Shown: piece by piece, positions 46,344-55,604 of the stretch
How positions within the stretch are numbered: the first letter of the stretch is position 1
Layout of the letters: every line of letters begins with the position of its first letter
NCBI GenBank assembly: GCA_015231885.1
Contig: JADGAT010000004.1
Location: 29,369 to 93,368 of the forward strand
Source of the DNA: SAR324 cluster bacterium
Lineage (GTDB): Bacteria; SAR324; NAC60-12
Length of the DNA stretch: 64,000 nt
Direction: 5' to 3'
The notes under the pieces: model-generated
What the model saw: only the letters and a program-made list of their open reading frames with translations
Database searches by the model: none
Told to the model about the DNA's origin: nothing
Made by a program: the position numbers and the translations under genes

Positions 46344-47465
46344 CTATGCAAAATATCGAAATTTTGTGATCAGGTAAGGAGAGATTTGTGCCGCCGTGAC
46401 CAAAGAAAGCGATTGCCGAAACAGCTCCATTTCAGCATCCGAATCCGCAGCCCCAGATGTTCCTTCCAAAGGAGAAAGATAGACCAAATCGTTTTTATCC
46501 AGCTGCATTGCTTCAACCACTTGAGTGGTTGCCGTCTGATGTACCTCTATTTTTTGTGCACCGACCCCAATCAAAACCGTGATAGCACAGCGAATTCCTG
46601 CAGATTTTTGGTCACGAACAACTTTGAGCAGATGAGAAATGTCGGCACTTTTGTGAAAACTTTTCCTCAATTCCGGATCTCCTGTCTCCAAACCAATAGT
46701 AACATGCCCTAGCCCTTTATCAGCTAAAGCGTCATAGTCCTCTGGCTTTCGTTGAGGCGAATGATCGGCATCATGGAATGCGGCAATGCCATGAGGAAAT
46801 TTCCCAAAAACATCATTCACCATCTGCAGGCATTCTAATATTTTTTTTTGAGGCATGGACAAAGCACTGGCTGCCCCTAAAAATAGTCCTTTTTTTCCAT
46901 TCAAGGCTTTACCGAATAAGGCTTTCACTCTTGTTATGTGCTCGACAAAGGCTTCTTTGTTCAGAACCCGGAATCGCTGCCCTTGATAAAAAGCACAAAA
47001 AGTACACTGGTTGTTAGGACATCCTAATGCAGGTAAAAGGACCAGATCCTGATATCGATCCGGAGGCAAAATTTCAATAGTTTCAGGATAGGCATTCTGA
47101 AATCTAGTCATTTCTTCAGCATACCTTTCGGAAGTCCATTGCAGTGCTTGCTGGACACGCTCCATAAAAATGGAATGTTTTCCCTGTTCTCCATAAAAAG
47201 TGATAGGGAATGACGGATTATCAGCAGCCCCCCCTACTTTTTTTAGGAAGTGCAGAATTTTTTGATGAAGGTCCTCTGCCTGCTCACTGGAGCAATCCGC
47301 ATATCCCCTTCCCTGGCGCAAAACCACTTCTCCTGCCATGGTCCGGCGATAAAAATTTTCATCATCTCGGAAAGAACCCCATCGGCCTTCTGCATCCAGA
47401 CGAATGATCCGCCCCTCAGACCATTTCAATTTCAGGCTATGATTGGTAATTCTTGCACTTGGCAT
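46344..47465 (-). CDS. Radical SAM protein with a CX4CX2C motif
   Basis: The 373-residue protein carries LPALGCPNNQCTFCAFYQG (about 154-172). The three cysteines are spaced CX4CX2C rather than the usual CX3CX2C, a spacing seen in a subset of radical SAM proteins. Later blocks such as GAASALSMPQKKILECLQM, VTIGLETGDPELRKSFHKS and ITVLIGVGAQKIE fit the radical SAM barrel. N-terminal 50 residues are a separate small domain. The substrate is unknown; it heads the run with the DadA-like and deacylase genes (21 bases to the next), so it may modify a related compound. Confidence 0.85.
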   Translation of the reverse strand: MPSARITNHSLKLKWSEGRIIRLDAEGRWGSFRDDENFYRRTMAGEVVLRQGRGYADCSSEQAEDLHQKILHFLKKVGGAADNPSFPITFYGEQGKHSIFMERVQQALQWTSERYAEEMTRFQNAYPETIEILPPDRYQDLVLLPALGCPNNQCTFCAFYQGQRFRVLNKEAFVEHITRVKALFGKALNGKKGLFLGAASALSMPQKKILECLQMVNDVFGKFPHGIAAFHDADHSPQRKPEDYDALADKGLGHVTIGLETGDPELRKSFHKSADISHLLKVVRDQKSAGIRCAITVLIGVGAQKIEVHQTATTQVVEAMQLDKNDLVYLSPLEGTSGAADSDAEMELFRQSLSLVTAAQISPYLITKFRYFA

Positions 47466-47618
47466 ACTTTTTTCTGGATAAACCTTTCTGGTTCCTATTC
47501 AAACAGAATATATTAGCACAATTGTCAAATTTTGTTATCCGAAGATTTACGTACCTGTCTGTAGTATTCCACAGTGTCTTAGGAATGCGAAAATAATAAC
47601 ATGCGAAAGTTACACAGG

Positions 47619-47702
47619 ATTTTCATCGAGATTCAAGGCGTCTTATCGGGCGCATGGCTTGTTGCTATGTAACCGCTAAAGCAACGCAGAAGATCGTTGA
47701 AC
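47619..47702. repeat. Dispersed palindromic repeat, copy B
   Basis: The left arm TCATCGAGATTCAAGGCG, then TTATCGG and GCGCATGGC, is followed by a centre near TTGTT and a right arm (GCTATGTAACCGCTAAAGC, ACGCAGAAGATCGTTGA) that is an imperfect reverse complement. This fits a REP- or MITE-like palindromic unit of about 84 bases. A related copy lies 3.7 kb away at 43943. Confidence 0.7.
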
Positions 47703-48037
47703 AGGCAAGTAGATTTGCTAAGTTATTGTTTGAGCATTCCTTAACATTTGTAAGTGGAAAAATGTACCACTATTTGACGTTGTAAAAACAGCTTAGTTTT
47801 TTCTCTGATAAAGAGGATCTCGGGACAACAAAATCGGAATTTCCCAGAGTGACAGGAGTCAGCAAAATACGGCCGGAAGGCCAAGTAAAAATCTTTCAGG
47901 TGAAAGCTCAATTTCCGCATATGGAGTCAAACAATTTCAGCAGTACCTAATCAGAAACCATAAATTAGTATGGTAAATTTCAAATCTGTCAAGGTTATTT
48001 AACTGAAATATCAGGACATTTATGATTTACGAATGAG

Positions 48038-48077
48038 AAAAAAATAATAAAAGACCTCCTCAAGATAGAGGATCTTT
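48038..48077 (-). terminator. Intrinsic terminator after the pseudo-cyclase gene
   Basis: On the minus strand a stem AAAGATCCTC/GAGGTCTTT (one bulged T) with a 9-base loop is followed by TATTATTTTTTT. It lies 59 bases past the stop at 48136 and probably ends the five-gene run that begins at 55444. Confidence 0.8.
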
Positions 48078-48135
48078 GTTATGTAAATAAAATGCGATAA
48101 ACAACAAATACTTCATCAAGAGGAGGGATCATGAA

Positions 48136-50112
48136 TCATCTGGATTTAACCCCAAAACCAAGGCGTGGTTCTGTCTGAAAGATCACATGGACTTTTTTAT
48201 CTGCAAGAACAGGATTATTCGAGCATTGCCGGGATCGTTCCACATATTCTTGTGCCATCATGTCCTCCGGAAACTGTTCTAAACATTCGGAAAACAAATC
48301 GATCGCCCTTGTCCATTCCTGATCATGAAAGGCATCCACTCCCTGCTGAAAGATATCGAGAGTTTGTTCCTTCTGCAGCTTGATTTCTTCCAAATCTGTA
48401 TTATAAATCTCATAGACTCCCAGAGGATCTATCTCCGGATGAAGCTGAATGTAGTCTAATTTTCTACAATAAAACGCATGATCCGTTGGTAACAGTTCGA
48501 ATACACGTTGAGAAATGATGATTTCCCTTTGGTAAATTTTTGCGATCGTTGCCAAGTCCCGAGAAATCCCAATAGCTTCTCCCATCAGGTTGAGATCCAT
48601 TCGTGTTTCATCTCCAACCGTTCCTATTTTGAGTGGGCCATTATGAATTCCAATATTCAGCGAAACCACAGGAAGATCTTCCTTCGCACAGGTTTCATTG
48701 AATTTTTGTATTTTTCGTTGTATTCCAATTGCCGCAAATATGGCATAAACAGCTTCAGTCGAGGGAGAGTCCAAGCCAAACGATGCAATGATCGTTGATC
48801 CAACAAAGCGATCAATAAAACCGCCATTACTGACAATAGGTTCATGCACAAAATTAATATAAGTATTGATAAATCGGAACATGTCTTGTGGAGGCAGCGA
48901 AGTAATTGGAGTACTGGACGCCAAATTAATAAAAAGCATCGTCGTCTGGAAATCATCCTCTAAGGCTCCTAGCCGGACAGCATTAAGACCTCCCCGTGCC
49001 ATTTTCGCCAAAAACTGTTTGGGGACAAATTTTTCAAAGGTTTTGGTCAATTGAAGGTTCTGCTTACGCTCCGCCACCAAGTTGTTCCACATCTTCATAA
49101 AGGATTCTTCTAAAACTTTGATTTCATTGTGTCCTTTTGTTTGTGTGTCCACTTGGGGGATATCCAGGTTGTCAAGGTGAAATTGGCTTGCCGCACTAGT
49201 CAGTCGACTCAATGGGCGAGTCAATATCCGATGACTGGCCCAAAGAAAAATCCCCCACAGGGTTATTGTTTTTAAGACCGCAATGACGATGATAGAAAGA
49301 AAAACAAAGCGTACTTTTTGAAAAACAACTTGAGCGCCAGAATAAAGAGTAATGGTACCCAGGTTATAATCCTCCCCATCTTCTTGATAAACAAGCGGTG
49401 CTTGATAATCAATCACCCGTAAAGGCCGCGTCTGTGTCTCTTTTATTTGCAGATCTCCTTCTTCTGTGTGAGAGGCATCATTCACATTTCCATCCTGATC
49501 TAAAAAAATACCGGATGCCGTCAATAGTTGTCCTTCCGAGCCTTGAACCTTAACTCCTATGGCTGCCGGCATATTCAAGATACCTTTCAATGAAGCCTGT
49601 TGCTGCAAACGGTCCTCCTGCCAAAGTGCTGTTTTCAAGGAAAAGGCAAAACCTTCCTGAATATTTTGTAAATCATATCTTATTTGCTGCTCCACCGTCA
49701 GATATTCTAACCCCATGTGGAAGAGTGTTAATACAACCGTAACGATGCAATAAAAACCAAAAACAACTTTTAGTAAAGCCATGCCAATGGAGCTCGTCAA
49801 CCCCACTTCAATGGTTCCAACAGCGTGAGGGTCCGCTTTTTGATTGTACTTGGAAAGCTCCTGTTCTTCTTTTTGACTTAGATTTTGTTTTTGATCCGTA
49901 TATCGCTCAAAAAGAGTTTTTTGTTCTTTATAAAAAGCGGTTTCTAATTGAGTCTTCTCTTCACTAATTGCTGATCTAAGTCGATGGATTTCAGTTTGTG
50001 TATCGACGGGCAGCAAAAAATTAAGGCCACAGGCATAGCAATTGACTTTTGAAGAATCCGTGATTTTCTTTATGGTTTGTGTGGAATGACATTCGGGACA
50101 GCTGATTTTCAT
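48136..50112 (-). CDS. Membrane-bound class III cyclase homologue lacking metal-binding residues
   Basis: The 658-residue protein has an N-terminal zinc-finger-like motif (CPECHS and CYACGL, Cys 5, 8, 25, 28), a coiled coil (about 40-92), a membrane helix (about 112-132), an extracytoplasmic sensor domain (about 140-262), a second helix (about 268-292), a HAMP-like linker, and a class III nucleotidyl cyclase domain (about 385-570). A TPR-like tail ends it (about 590-625). In the cyclase part the two metal-binding aspartates are replaced: FINLASS (Asn396) and RFVGSTI (Ser439). The usual VNxAxRL motif reads IGISRDLA. It is probably not an active cyclase but could bind a nucleotide or act as a sensor. 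It is the last gene of a five-gene run, 19 bases after the ion channel gene. Confidence 0.82.
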   Translation of the reverse strand: MKISCPECHSTQTIKKITDSSKVNCYACGLNFLLPVDTQTEIHRLRSAISEEKTQLETAFYKEQKTLFERYTDQKQNLSQKEEQELSKYNQKADPHAVGTIEVGLTSSIGMALLKVVFGFYCIVTVVLTLFHMGLEYLTVEQQIRYDLQNIQEGFAFSLKTALWQEDRLQQQASLKGILNMPAAIGVKVQGSEGQLLTASGIFLDQDGNVNDASHTEEGDLQIKETQTRPLRVIDYQAPLVYQEDGEDYNLGTITLYSGAQVVFQKVRFVFLSIIVIAVLKTITLWGIFLWASHRILTRPLSRLTSAASQFHLDNLDIPQVDTQTKGHNEIKVLEESFMKMWNNLVAERKQNLQLTKTFEKFVPKQFLAKMARGGLNAVRLGALEDDFQTTMLFINLASSTPITSLPPQDMFRFINTYINFVHEPIVSNGGFIDRFVGSTIIASFGLDSPSTEAVYAIFAAIGIQRKIQKFNETCAKEDLPVVSLNIGIHNGPLKIGTVGDETRMDLNLMGEAIGISRDLATIAKIYQREIIISQRVFELLPTDHAFYCRKLDYIQLHPEIDPLGVYEIYNTDLEEIKLQKEQTLDIFQQGVDAFHDQEWTRAIDLFSECLEQFPEDMMAQEYVERSRQCSNNPVLADKKVHVIFQTEPRLGFGVKSR

Positions 50113-50131
50113 GAAATATCATATTAAATGA

Positions 50132-52117
50132 TTATGTTCTTTGGTTTGCGAGGGTAACAAGCCCATCGCCTTCGTTTAGTTCAAAAACTTCGCTTTTATA
50201 TGGCAGGAGATGAATACCATAATGCTGTTCTTTATCATCCCACTCCTCATTCAATCGAACCCCAAAACAAGTTTCCCGGCGCATTTGCGCAACCTTCATA
50301 CAATTGGCAAAAGAGATCGTAACCGGCAGGCGTTCAAAAAATAGATTCACGGGCTTGACATAGATGCAGCAGCCTTCAATCTTGAACAATTCATCATAGA
50401 TTTTTTTTACTTCCAGTTCTTGAGAAAGCTGGGCAAAAATTTTAGAGATGAACTGATGAGGAATGATAAAATCACGGGCACCCGTTTCAACAATGAGTTC
50501 TGCATTTTCAAAATCCATTACTTCTGTAACCAGTTTTGTTGTGACAGAAATCCCATTTTCTTGTTCCAGTTTTCTAAAAAAATTCCGAAATTCGAGAAGC
50601 CTGGATATGGTATTGGCATCCACTTCTTCACTGTTTTTTTTATCTTCTGCTAAAAAAATAACACTGTTATAAGTGTGAGGAGCCAAATCAACCAGATTTG
50701 AAGGATTATGCAAATCAACTTCCATCACTTCAATCAATAAATAGGGGTATTGAACCTGTAATTCTTTGGTAGCCTGTTGAATCTCCTCATTAAGCGATTC
50801 CACAACAATATGGATGATAGAACGGTCTACCGTATATTTAGCAAACTCGTCTATTAAAGAAAGAATTTTATTGTTCCAACCAACCACCATCAGATTTTCC
50901 ACACTCAATACCGTTTTTTTAATAAAAAATTTTGGTTCTTGAACTGATACTACCTGGTGATGGTAAAAATGAATGGAAGAATCATCTTCTGCTAAAAAAA
51001 TCCCAGCTTCCTCATCACCAGGGATGTAATCGGGATGAGGATTTAACACAACAGAGCCATTCTGCTTGCGAAAACCAAGCAAAGCACTTTGGATAAAATG
51101 AAACTGCAGCTTTCCATAAGAGTGCCCAAGCCATCCTTGGGGGAGATGGTAAAAATAAATTTCGTTTCCTTCAAATCCAACCATATCCGAATAAACCGAT
51201 GCCAACCCAGTCGATATGGTAGTTTGAACAAGGATACGGGATAAAATATCATTGGAGTCCAATGTTTGAATTGTTCCCGGTACCAGATTTTCAGCAAGTC
51301 TTCGGTTGGTTGCAGAATAAATTTGTGCTACCACCGGAATCATGTTTTCTTCACCTACCAGAGAAACCAAAGCCATCAGAGCTTTCAACACCCGGGAGTC
51401 GCCAATGTTCTGTTCCTCCAAATTACCAGCAATATGAGCTGAGTTTAAAATAATAACCGTTTTTGCTGTAGTCACTCCAGCACGCTGCAGAGCCTGAAGA
51501 TTTGTGGTATTTCCTGTGCGTGTTACCAAATGGGTGTTTTGAAAATTCTTGACTTTCTCCTGTAGGAAATCATCCATTTCTTCTTTTGGTTTTTCCGACA
51601 AAATGACTAAAACGGGATGATCTTCAGACTCATTGGCTATGATCAATTCTAAAATAATGTCCAGCAACGGTTCGCCAAACCCTAAAATCAAAGTATGCCC
51701 TTCTTCCAAAACCACACTTTTTCCTTTACGCAGTTCACGTATTTTCGCATTAAAAAGACCCGTGATAAAGGCGACCAAACTGGAAAAAATGACCATACCT
51801 GCAATGACTGTCACAAAACCAACCACTTTATTCAACGCATGGGTTTGAGTGTCTCTAGCCATACCGGCCAATCCGATTTGCAGGACAACCTGCCACACTT
51901 GCTCGGCAATCGAAGACAGGTTTTCATCAAACCAAATCAATCCGACAGTAATGCGCAATACTGCTAAAAAAGAAAAAGCCAAAAAGAAGAAACCCGCAAG
52001 GATCACTAAAATAGATCCTCCCCCCTTGGCCATAAAATTATCCAGCTTATAGGAGAGCTTCTGTTTGAAAGATATCTTTTTGTTGTGTGCAGAAGAGGAA
52101 AACATAGAGGAGGACAC
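50132..52117 (-). CDS. CASTOR/POLLUX-type ion channel with RCK domains
   Basis: The 661-residue protein matches the bacterial CASTOR/POLLUX-related channel family. It has an N-terminal cytoplasmic part, a hydrophobic helix (about 36-58), a loop with a pore-like segment (VWQVVLQIGLAGMARDTQTH), a further helix (about 95-118), then a TrkA-N/RCK-type domain starting HTLILGFGEPLLDIILEL. Later repeats are MVVGWNNKILSLIDEFAKYT and an acidic tail. Channels of this family in plants conduct cations at the nuclear envelope; bacterial members are little studied. The start may be GTG at 52117 or ATG at 52105. It lies 28 bases after the solute-binding gene. Confidence 0.82.
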   Translation of the reverse strand: MSSSMFSSSAHNKKISFKQKLSYKLDNFMAKGGGSILVILAGFFFLAFSFLAVLRITVGLIWFDENLSSIAEQVWQVVLQIGLAGMARDTQTHALNKVVGFVTVIAGMVIFSSLVAFITGLFNAKIRELRKGKSVVLEEGHTLILGFGEPLLDIILELIIANESEDHPVLVILSEKPKEEMDDFLQEKVKNFQNTHLVTRTGNTTNLQALQRAGVTTAKTVIILNSAHIAGNLEEQNIGDSRVLKALMALVSLVGEENMIPVVAQIYSATNRRLAENLVPGTIQTLDSNDILSRILVQTTISTGLASVYSDMVGFEGNEIYFYHLPQGWLGHSYGKLQFHFIQSALLGFRKQNGSVVLNPHPDYIPGDEEAGIFLAEDDSSIHFYHHQVVSVQEPKFFIKKTVLSVENLMVVGWNNKILSLIDEFAKYTVDRSIIHIVVESLNEEIQQATKELQVQYPYLLIEVMEVDLHNPSNLVDLAPHTYNSVIFLAEDKKNSEEVDANTISRLLEFRNFFRKLEQENGISVTTKLVTEVMDFENAELIVETGARDFIIPHQFISKIFAQLSQELEVKKIYDELFKIEGCCIYVKPVNLFFERLPVTISFANCMKVAQMRRETCFGVRLNEEWDDKEQHYGIHLLPYKSEVFELNEGDGLVTLANQRT

Positions 52118-52145
52118 TCACAAAGAATGAGAAAAAAGTAACTGT

Positions 52146-52901
52146 TTAATTGACATATTTTTTAGATATTTTTTCAAGTTTACCGTTGGCTTTTAACTCA
52201 TCAAGAGCCTTTTGCAGCTGGGTTATAATCTTATCATCTGTATCCTTATGAAAAGCATAATAAAGATATGATTTCTTGAGAACATACACTGCCTCAAATT
52301 CACCAGGATCGAAACCCAATTCTTTGATATACCATAACCCGACAACATGCCCGTATGCCAACATATCAACTTTATTTTTTTCAAGCATCCGAATTCCACT
52401 TAATCCTGAATTAGTCCGTTCAATCCTATTTGGAGGCACGCCTAATCCCAGTAGTATCAGTTCTCCCGCATCATCTCGTATTGCAGCCGTTTTTTTATAT
52501 TCATTGCTATTCAACTCATCAACGGAATTGAGTTTAATCCTACGGCTTTTTTTAGCAAGAAGGACAATATTAGATGGGCTTAAAGGGCCAACCCATTTGA
52601 ATAATTTTTCCCTTGCCTCCGTACGTGTCGTCGAAAATAAAGAGGTATTTTTTTTTTGTTGAACAATCTTGTACCCTCTTGCCCAAGGCCATAGTTTAAT
52701 ATCCTCAAGAGTTTTCTGAGAACCTACTATTTTGAACATTTCGACCAGGGCATCAACAGCAATTCCTTGGATTTTACCATCTTTTTTATAATTGTAAGGG
52801 GCATAATTTTCCGTGATGAACTCCAAATCATCAACAGACTGAGCAAAAAGAGAGGTTGATACACAGGCAAATCCTAACAACAATAATCCAATTTTTTTCA
52901 T
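52146..52901 (-). CDS. Periplasmic solute-binding protein, family 3
   Basis: The 251-residue protein has a signal peptide (about 1-20, LFAQ) and the SBP_bac_3 fold: ITENYAPYNYKKDGKIQGIA, AVDALVEMFKIV, LFSTTRTEAREKLFKWVGPL and DMLAYGHVVGLWYIKELG. Family members bind amino acids or similar small ligands for ABC importers. No importer permease or ATPase gene is in the window; neighbours are a DUF697 protein and an ion channel, so it may sense a ligand rather than import it. The resemblance to ligand-binding domains of glutamate receptors makes the channel neighbour notable. Confidence 0.85.
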   Translation of the reverse strand: MKKIGLLLLGFACVSTSLFAQSVDDLEFITENYAPYNYKKDGKIQGIAVDALVEMFKIVGSQKTLEDIKLWPWARGYKIVQQKKNTSLFSTTRTEAREKLFKWVGPLSPSNIVLLAKKSRRIKLNSVDELNSNEYKKTAAIRDDAGELILLGLGVPPNRIERTNSGLSGIRMLEKNKVDMLAYGHVVGLWYIKELGFDPGEFEAVYVLKKSYLYYAFHKDTDDKIITQLQKALDELKANGKLEKISKKYVN

Positions 52902-52929
52902 GGTTTTTTCGCTATAAAATCATTTTATA

Positions 52930-53748
52930 TCAACTCGCATTGTGTCTTGCGATCAACTGCTGGCCTTGTTTAACTTGCTCATTGAAATAATCTTTCGTTT
53001 TTTCCGGATTAAAATCCAATATGGTGCCACCCAATTCAAAGTGCTGAACAAAAACGTGGCCCAGTGCGTAAGTGCAAGCAGCTGAGGTTAAAGGCATTAA
53101 AACCACCCCAGCAATCTGTCCGATCACTGGAATGAATTTCAACAGGCTTCCCAGGCTGCCATAAATCGAAAGAGAGGCTACTGATCCGAGTAAAGTTCCG
53201 ATATAAGCACGGCTTTTTTCCTCCGAATACTTCACGTCATATAATTTAGAAAGAGACTTCACCATTTTTAGCTGAACCGCACTCAAGGCGATCGTATCCA
53301 GGATTGGAAAAGGAAGTATACCCACCCCTAAGGAAAGGAGCATATAATTGGAAATAATGACACTGGCTTTTTCTTTAGGAGACTGAATTATCGTGTATTG
53401 CTGCTTTCTATCGCTTACGATCAGGGGATCGTTTTTTTCATTTTGGATAAAAGCAATTTTTTTTTGTCCCGCAGACGTCGAAATAACAGTTCTCATGGAT
53501 ATAGCAACATCCACCTGTTGAGTATCCCCTTGCCACATGCTTCCTTGATCCACAGAAATAGAAGTTTCCTCCACTGGGTCTACATCCACTTGTTGAGTAT
53601 CGACCTGACGCCTATCTCCTTGTCCCACAGGAACAAGAGTTGCAGCCTCAATTTTCTTAGAATCAGACAGGGTACTCTCATTCAAGCTTTCCAGTACCGA
53701 ATCAAACAAATCATCCCAATTTTTGGTTTTGAATTGATTTCTGTCCAT
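52930..53748 (-). CDS. DUF697 membrane protein with an N-terminal repeat region
   Basis: The 272-residue protein has an N-terminal soluble half with two related repeats around 43-56 and 70-81, each holding QGD followed by TQQVDV. The C-terminal DUF697 region (about 130-265) includes LGVGILPFPILDTIALSAVQL, SLLKFIPVIGQIAGVVLMPL and TYALGHVFVQHFELGGT. Two to three membrane helices are likely. DUF697 proteins sit in the inner membrane and have no settled role. It lies between an ABC exporter and a solute-binding gene, and a shorter paralogue is at 59602-60126. Confidence 0.8.
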   Translation of the reverse strand: MDRNQFKTKNWDDLFDSVLESLNESTLSDSKKIEAATLVPVGQGDRRQVDTQQVDVDPVEETSISVDQGSMWQGDTQQVDVAISMRTVISTSAGQKKIAFIQNEKNDPLIVSDRKQQYTIIQSPKEKASVIISNYMLLSLGVGILPFPILDTIALSAVQLKMVKSLSKLYDVKYSEEKSRAYIGTLLGSVASLSIYGSLGSLLKFIPVIGQIAGVVLMPLTSAACTYALGHVFVQHFELGGTILDFNPEKTKDYFNEQVKQGQQLIARHNAS

Positions 53749-53815
53749 ATCATTGTTTTGTGGAAAGATCCTCGTTGTGCTACCAAAAGGTTCTTAATCG
53801 TTCCCAGAATACATG

Positions 53816-55444
53816 TTAATCTTGAGCATAAGGGATAAATTGGCCATACTCCATTTTTAAGACACGGTCTGCTACATGAAAATATTTATCGTCATGGGTG
53901 GCCGCTATGATTGTTTTTCCCTGTTTTTTCAAATCAGGTAAAATTGTTTCATAGAAATACTTGCGAAATTGAGGGTCTTGATCAGCCGCCACTTCATCCA
54001 AAACATAAATTTTTTTATCCTCTAATAAAGCAGCAACCAGGGCTAAACGTTTTTTCTGCCCGGTGGATAAATTAATATTTGAAAACCCACCGTCAACAAA
54101 TCGTGTTTTATTATCTATTTCCATCAAACGTAACAATTGATTCACTTTACTTGGTTCAATCCCTTTCAAACCATACAAACGATCAAATAAATGAAAATCC
54201 GTAAAAATAATGGAAAATAAGTTGCGATAATCTGGATAATTGTAGGAACCCACCCTTATCTCATCCAGAGTGATCGATCCCTCCATAGGATAATACAAAC
54301 CCGTCAATAGTTTCAAAAAAGTAGATTTACCGCTGCCATTTCCTCCCACAATAAACAAAATCTCGTTGGAATTGATTGTGAGATCACACGGCCCGACGGA
54401 GAAAGAAGGATTGCCTTCCGGGTCTTTATAGTGAAACTGAAAATTGCTTAGTTGGAGCTGCTGAAACCCTTCTTTCTCAGCCAATTCACTGTTGCCTGCA
54501 GAAATATAATTGTCATCTTCTACATTTAATTCTTCCTCAAACCGATACAAATTTTCTATGGCAACCGTAGTCCGGGAAAAAATCGAAATACTCCCCAAGA
54601 TATGATTGAAGGGGCCAACAACATAAAAAATAATTGCAACAGATTGTATAATAGCAGGCTCTGGAATCACAATGTATCTTGGTAAAACAAAAATGATAGA
54701 AATAATTAAAACATGCACAAAGGATAAAGAAAGAATCAGATTTTTGGTCAGTTGGAAAAAAAACTTGATTTTTAAATCTGTCGTTTGCTCAGAAGCAGGG
54801 CTCAGATAGTGGTTGTACAAATCATCACTTTTTGATTGGTTCATGCGAAGTTCTTGGAATCCATCCAGCATATGGTTCACAAAACCAAACAGCTCCGTTT
54901 CTTTCTGTGTAGATGCATGAACCAGCGCCTCTACCTTCTTTTCACTAGCATAGTAAATCATGCCACAGATGGCGAATATTCCTAAGGTCATTAAAAAAAT
55001 TGGTATGGAAATAAAGCCCAAAAACAAGATGGCAAACATCACCATTACCGCGGCTTGAGCAGTATGAATCATCGCACCAAACCCCATAGACACTTCCATG
55101 GTATCCTTGGTCAGCCGAGTATGAATAAAAGCCCTCCCCAAGTCTTCCACAAGCATCAGGTTCGCATGACGAAGCTTATCAATAATACGCATACGGACAT
55201 CACTCACTGCCGTTTCAGCAAGGACTGCAGCTTTGATGAGGCCATATTTTTTAGAAATTAAAAATATGACAAGTGCTCCAAGATACAACATGAAAAAACG
55301 AAAACTATTTTTTTCAGGAGAAACTGCTACTGCGCAAATAATTGATAGAATAATCGCATTGATGACTCCAGTAAAAAATATCATGAAGGTAATATGATTC
55401 ACCATCTTTGGTGAAAATCTTCTAAGCAATTTAATAATTTCCAT
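53816..55444 (-). CDS. Cyclic peptide export ABC transporter (SyrD/PvdE type)
   Basis: The 542-residue fused half-transporter has six membrane helices (about 12-285) followed by an ATPase: Walker A GGNGSGKST, signature LSTGQKKRLALVAALLEDKK, Walker B YVLDEVAADQDP with its glutamate, H-loop AATHDDKYF. Length and the odd signature match the TIGR01194-type cyclic-peptide/siderophore exporters such as SyrD and PvdE. The ATG at 55444 is preferred over the TTG at 55453. It would export a peptide product to the periplasm or out of the cell. No synthetase is in the window. It heads the run ending with the pseudo-cyclase. Confidence 0.87.
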   Translation of the reverse strand: MEIIKLLRRFSPKMVNHITFMIFFTGVINAIILSIICAVAVSPEKNSFRFFMLYLGALVIFLISKKYGLIKAAVLAETAVSDVRMRIIDKLRHANLMLVEDLGRAFIHTRLTKDTMEVSMGFGAMIHTAQAAVMVMFAILFLGFISIPIFLMTLGIFAICGMIYYASEKKVEALVHASTQKETELFGFVNHMLDGFQELRMNQSKSDDLYNHYLSPASEQTTDLKIKFFFQLTKNLILSLSFVHVLIISIIFVLPRYIVIPEPAIIQSVAIIFYVVGPFNHILGSISIFSRTTVAIENLYRFEEELNVEDDNYISAGNSELAEKEGFQQLQLSNFQFHYKDPEGNPSFSVGPCDLTINSNEILFIVGGNGSGKSTFLKLLTGLYYPMEGSITLDEIRVGSYNYPDYRNLFSIIFTDFHLFDRLYGLKGIEPSKVNQLLRLMEIDNKTRFVDGGFSNINLSTGQKKRLALVAALLEDKKIYVLDEVAADQDPQFRKYFYETILPDLKKQGKTIIAATHDDKYFHVADRVLKMEYGQFIPYAQD

Positions 55445-55568
55445 AGTCTTCAATTAACGAAACTTTGGTTACTCTAATAGAAAAATTAGAGAAGATTTAC
55501 AAAGGACAATCTATGATAATATATCAGGAGGGCGAAAACAAGGATGTATAGGAGAGAATGGATTAGAG

Positions 55569-55590
55569 CCTGCCTCTTTTCAGAGGCAGG
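55569..55590 (-). terminator. Hairpin after the serine hydrolase gene
   Basis: A perfect 8-bp stem CCTGCCTC/GAGGCAGG with a 6-base loop lies 15 bases past the stop at 55605. There is no T-run on the minus strand, so it may be a rho-independent terminator of low strength or only a 3'-end stabiliser. Confidence 0.5.
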
Positions 55591-55604
55591 AAATATAAGG
55601 ATGC

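Larger units (their letters stand above)
47466..48135. other. Intergenic stretch of about 670 bases with a repeat copy and a terminator
   Basis: No coding frame with motif or ribosome binding site support was found. It holds dispersed repeat copy B (47619-47702) and, near the right end, the terminator of the pseudo-cyclase gene. The rest is AT-rich with no feature recognised. Confidence 0.6.

Noticed and set aside
48110-48178. AGGAGGG followed by an ATG and a 14-codon plus-strand frame at the end of the pseudo-cyclase gene
   Set aside because: It runs antisense into the coding end of the gene and is very short; the ribosome-binding-like sequence is probably chance.
53490-53640. Tandem DNA repeats within the first DUF697 gene as a CRISPR-like or mobile feature
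   Set aside because: There are only two diverged copies, both in frame and encoding similar peptide repeats, so they belong to the protein.
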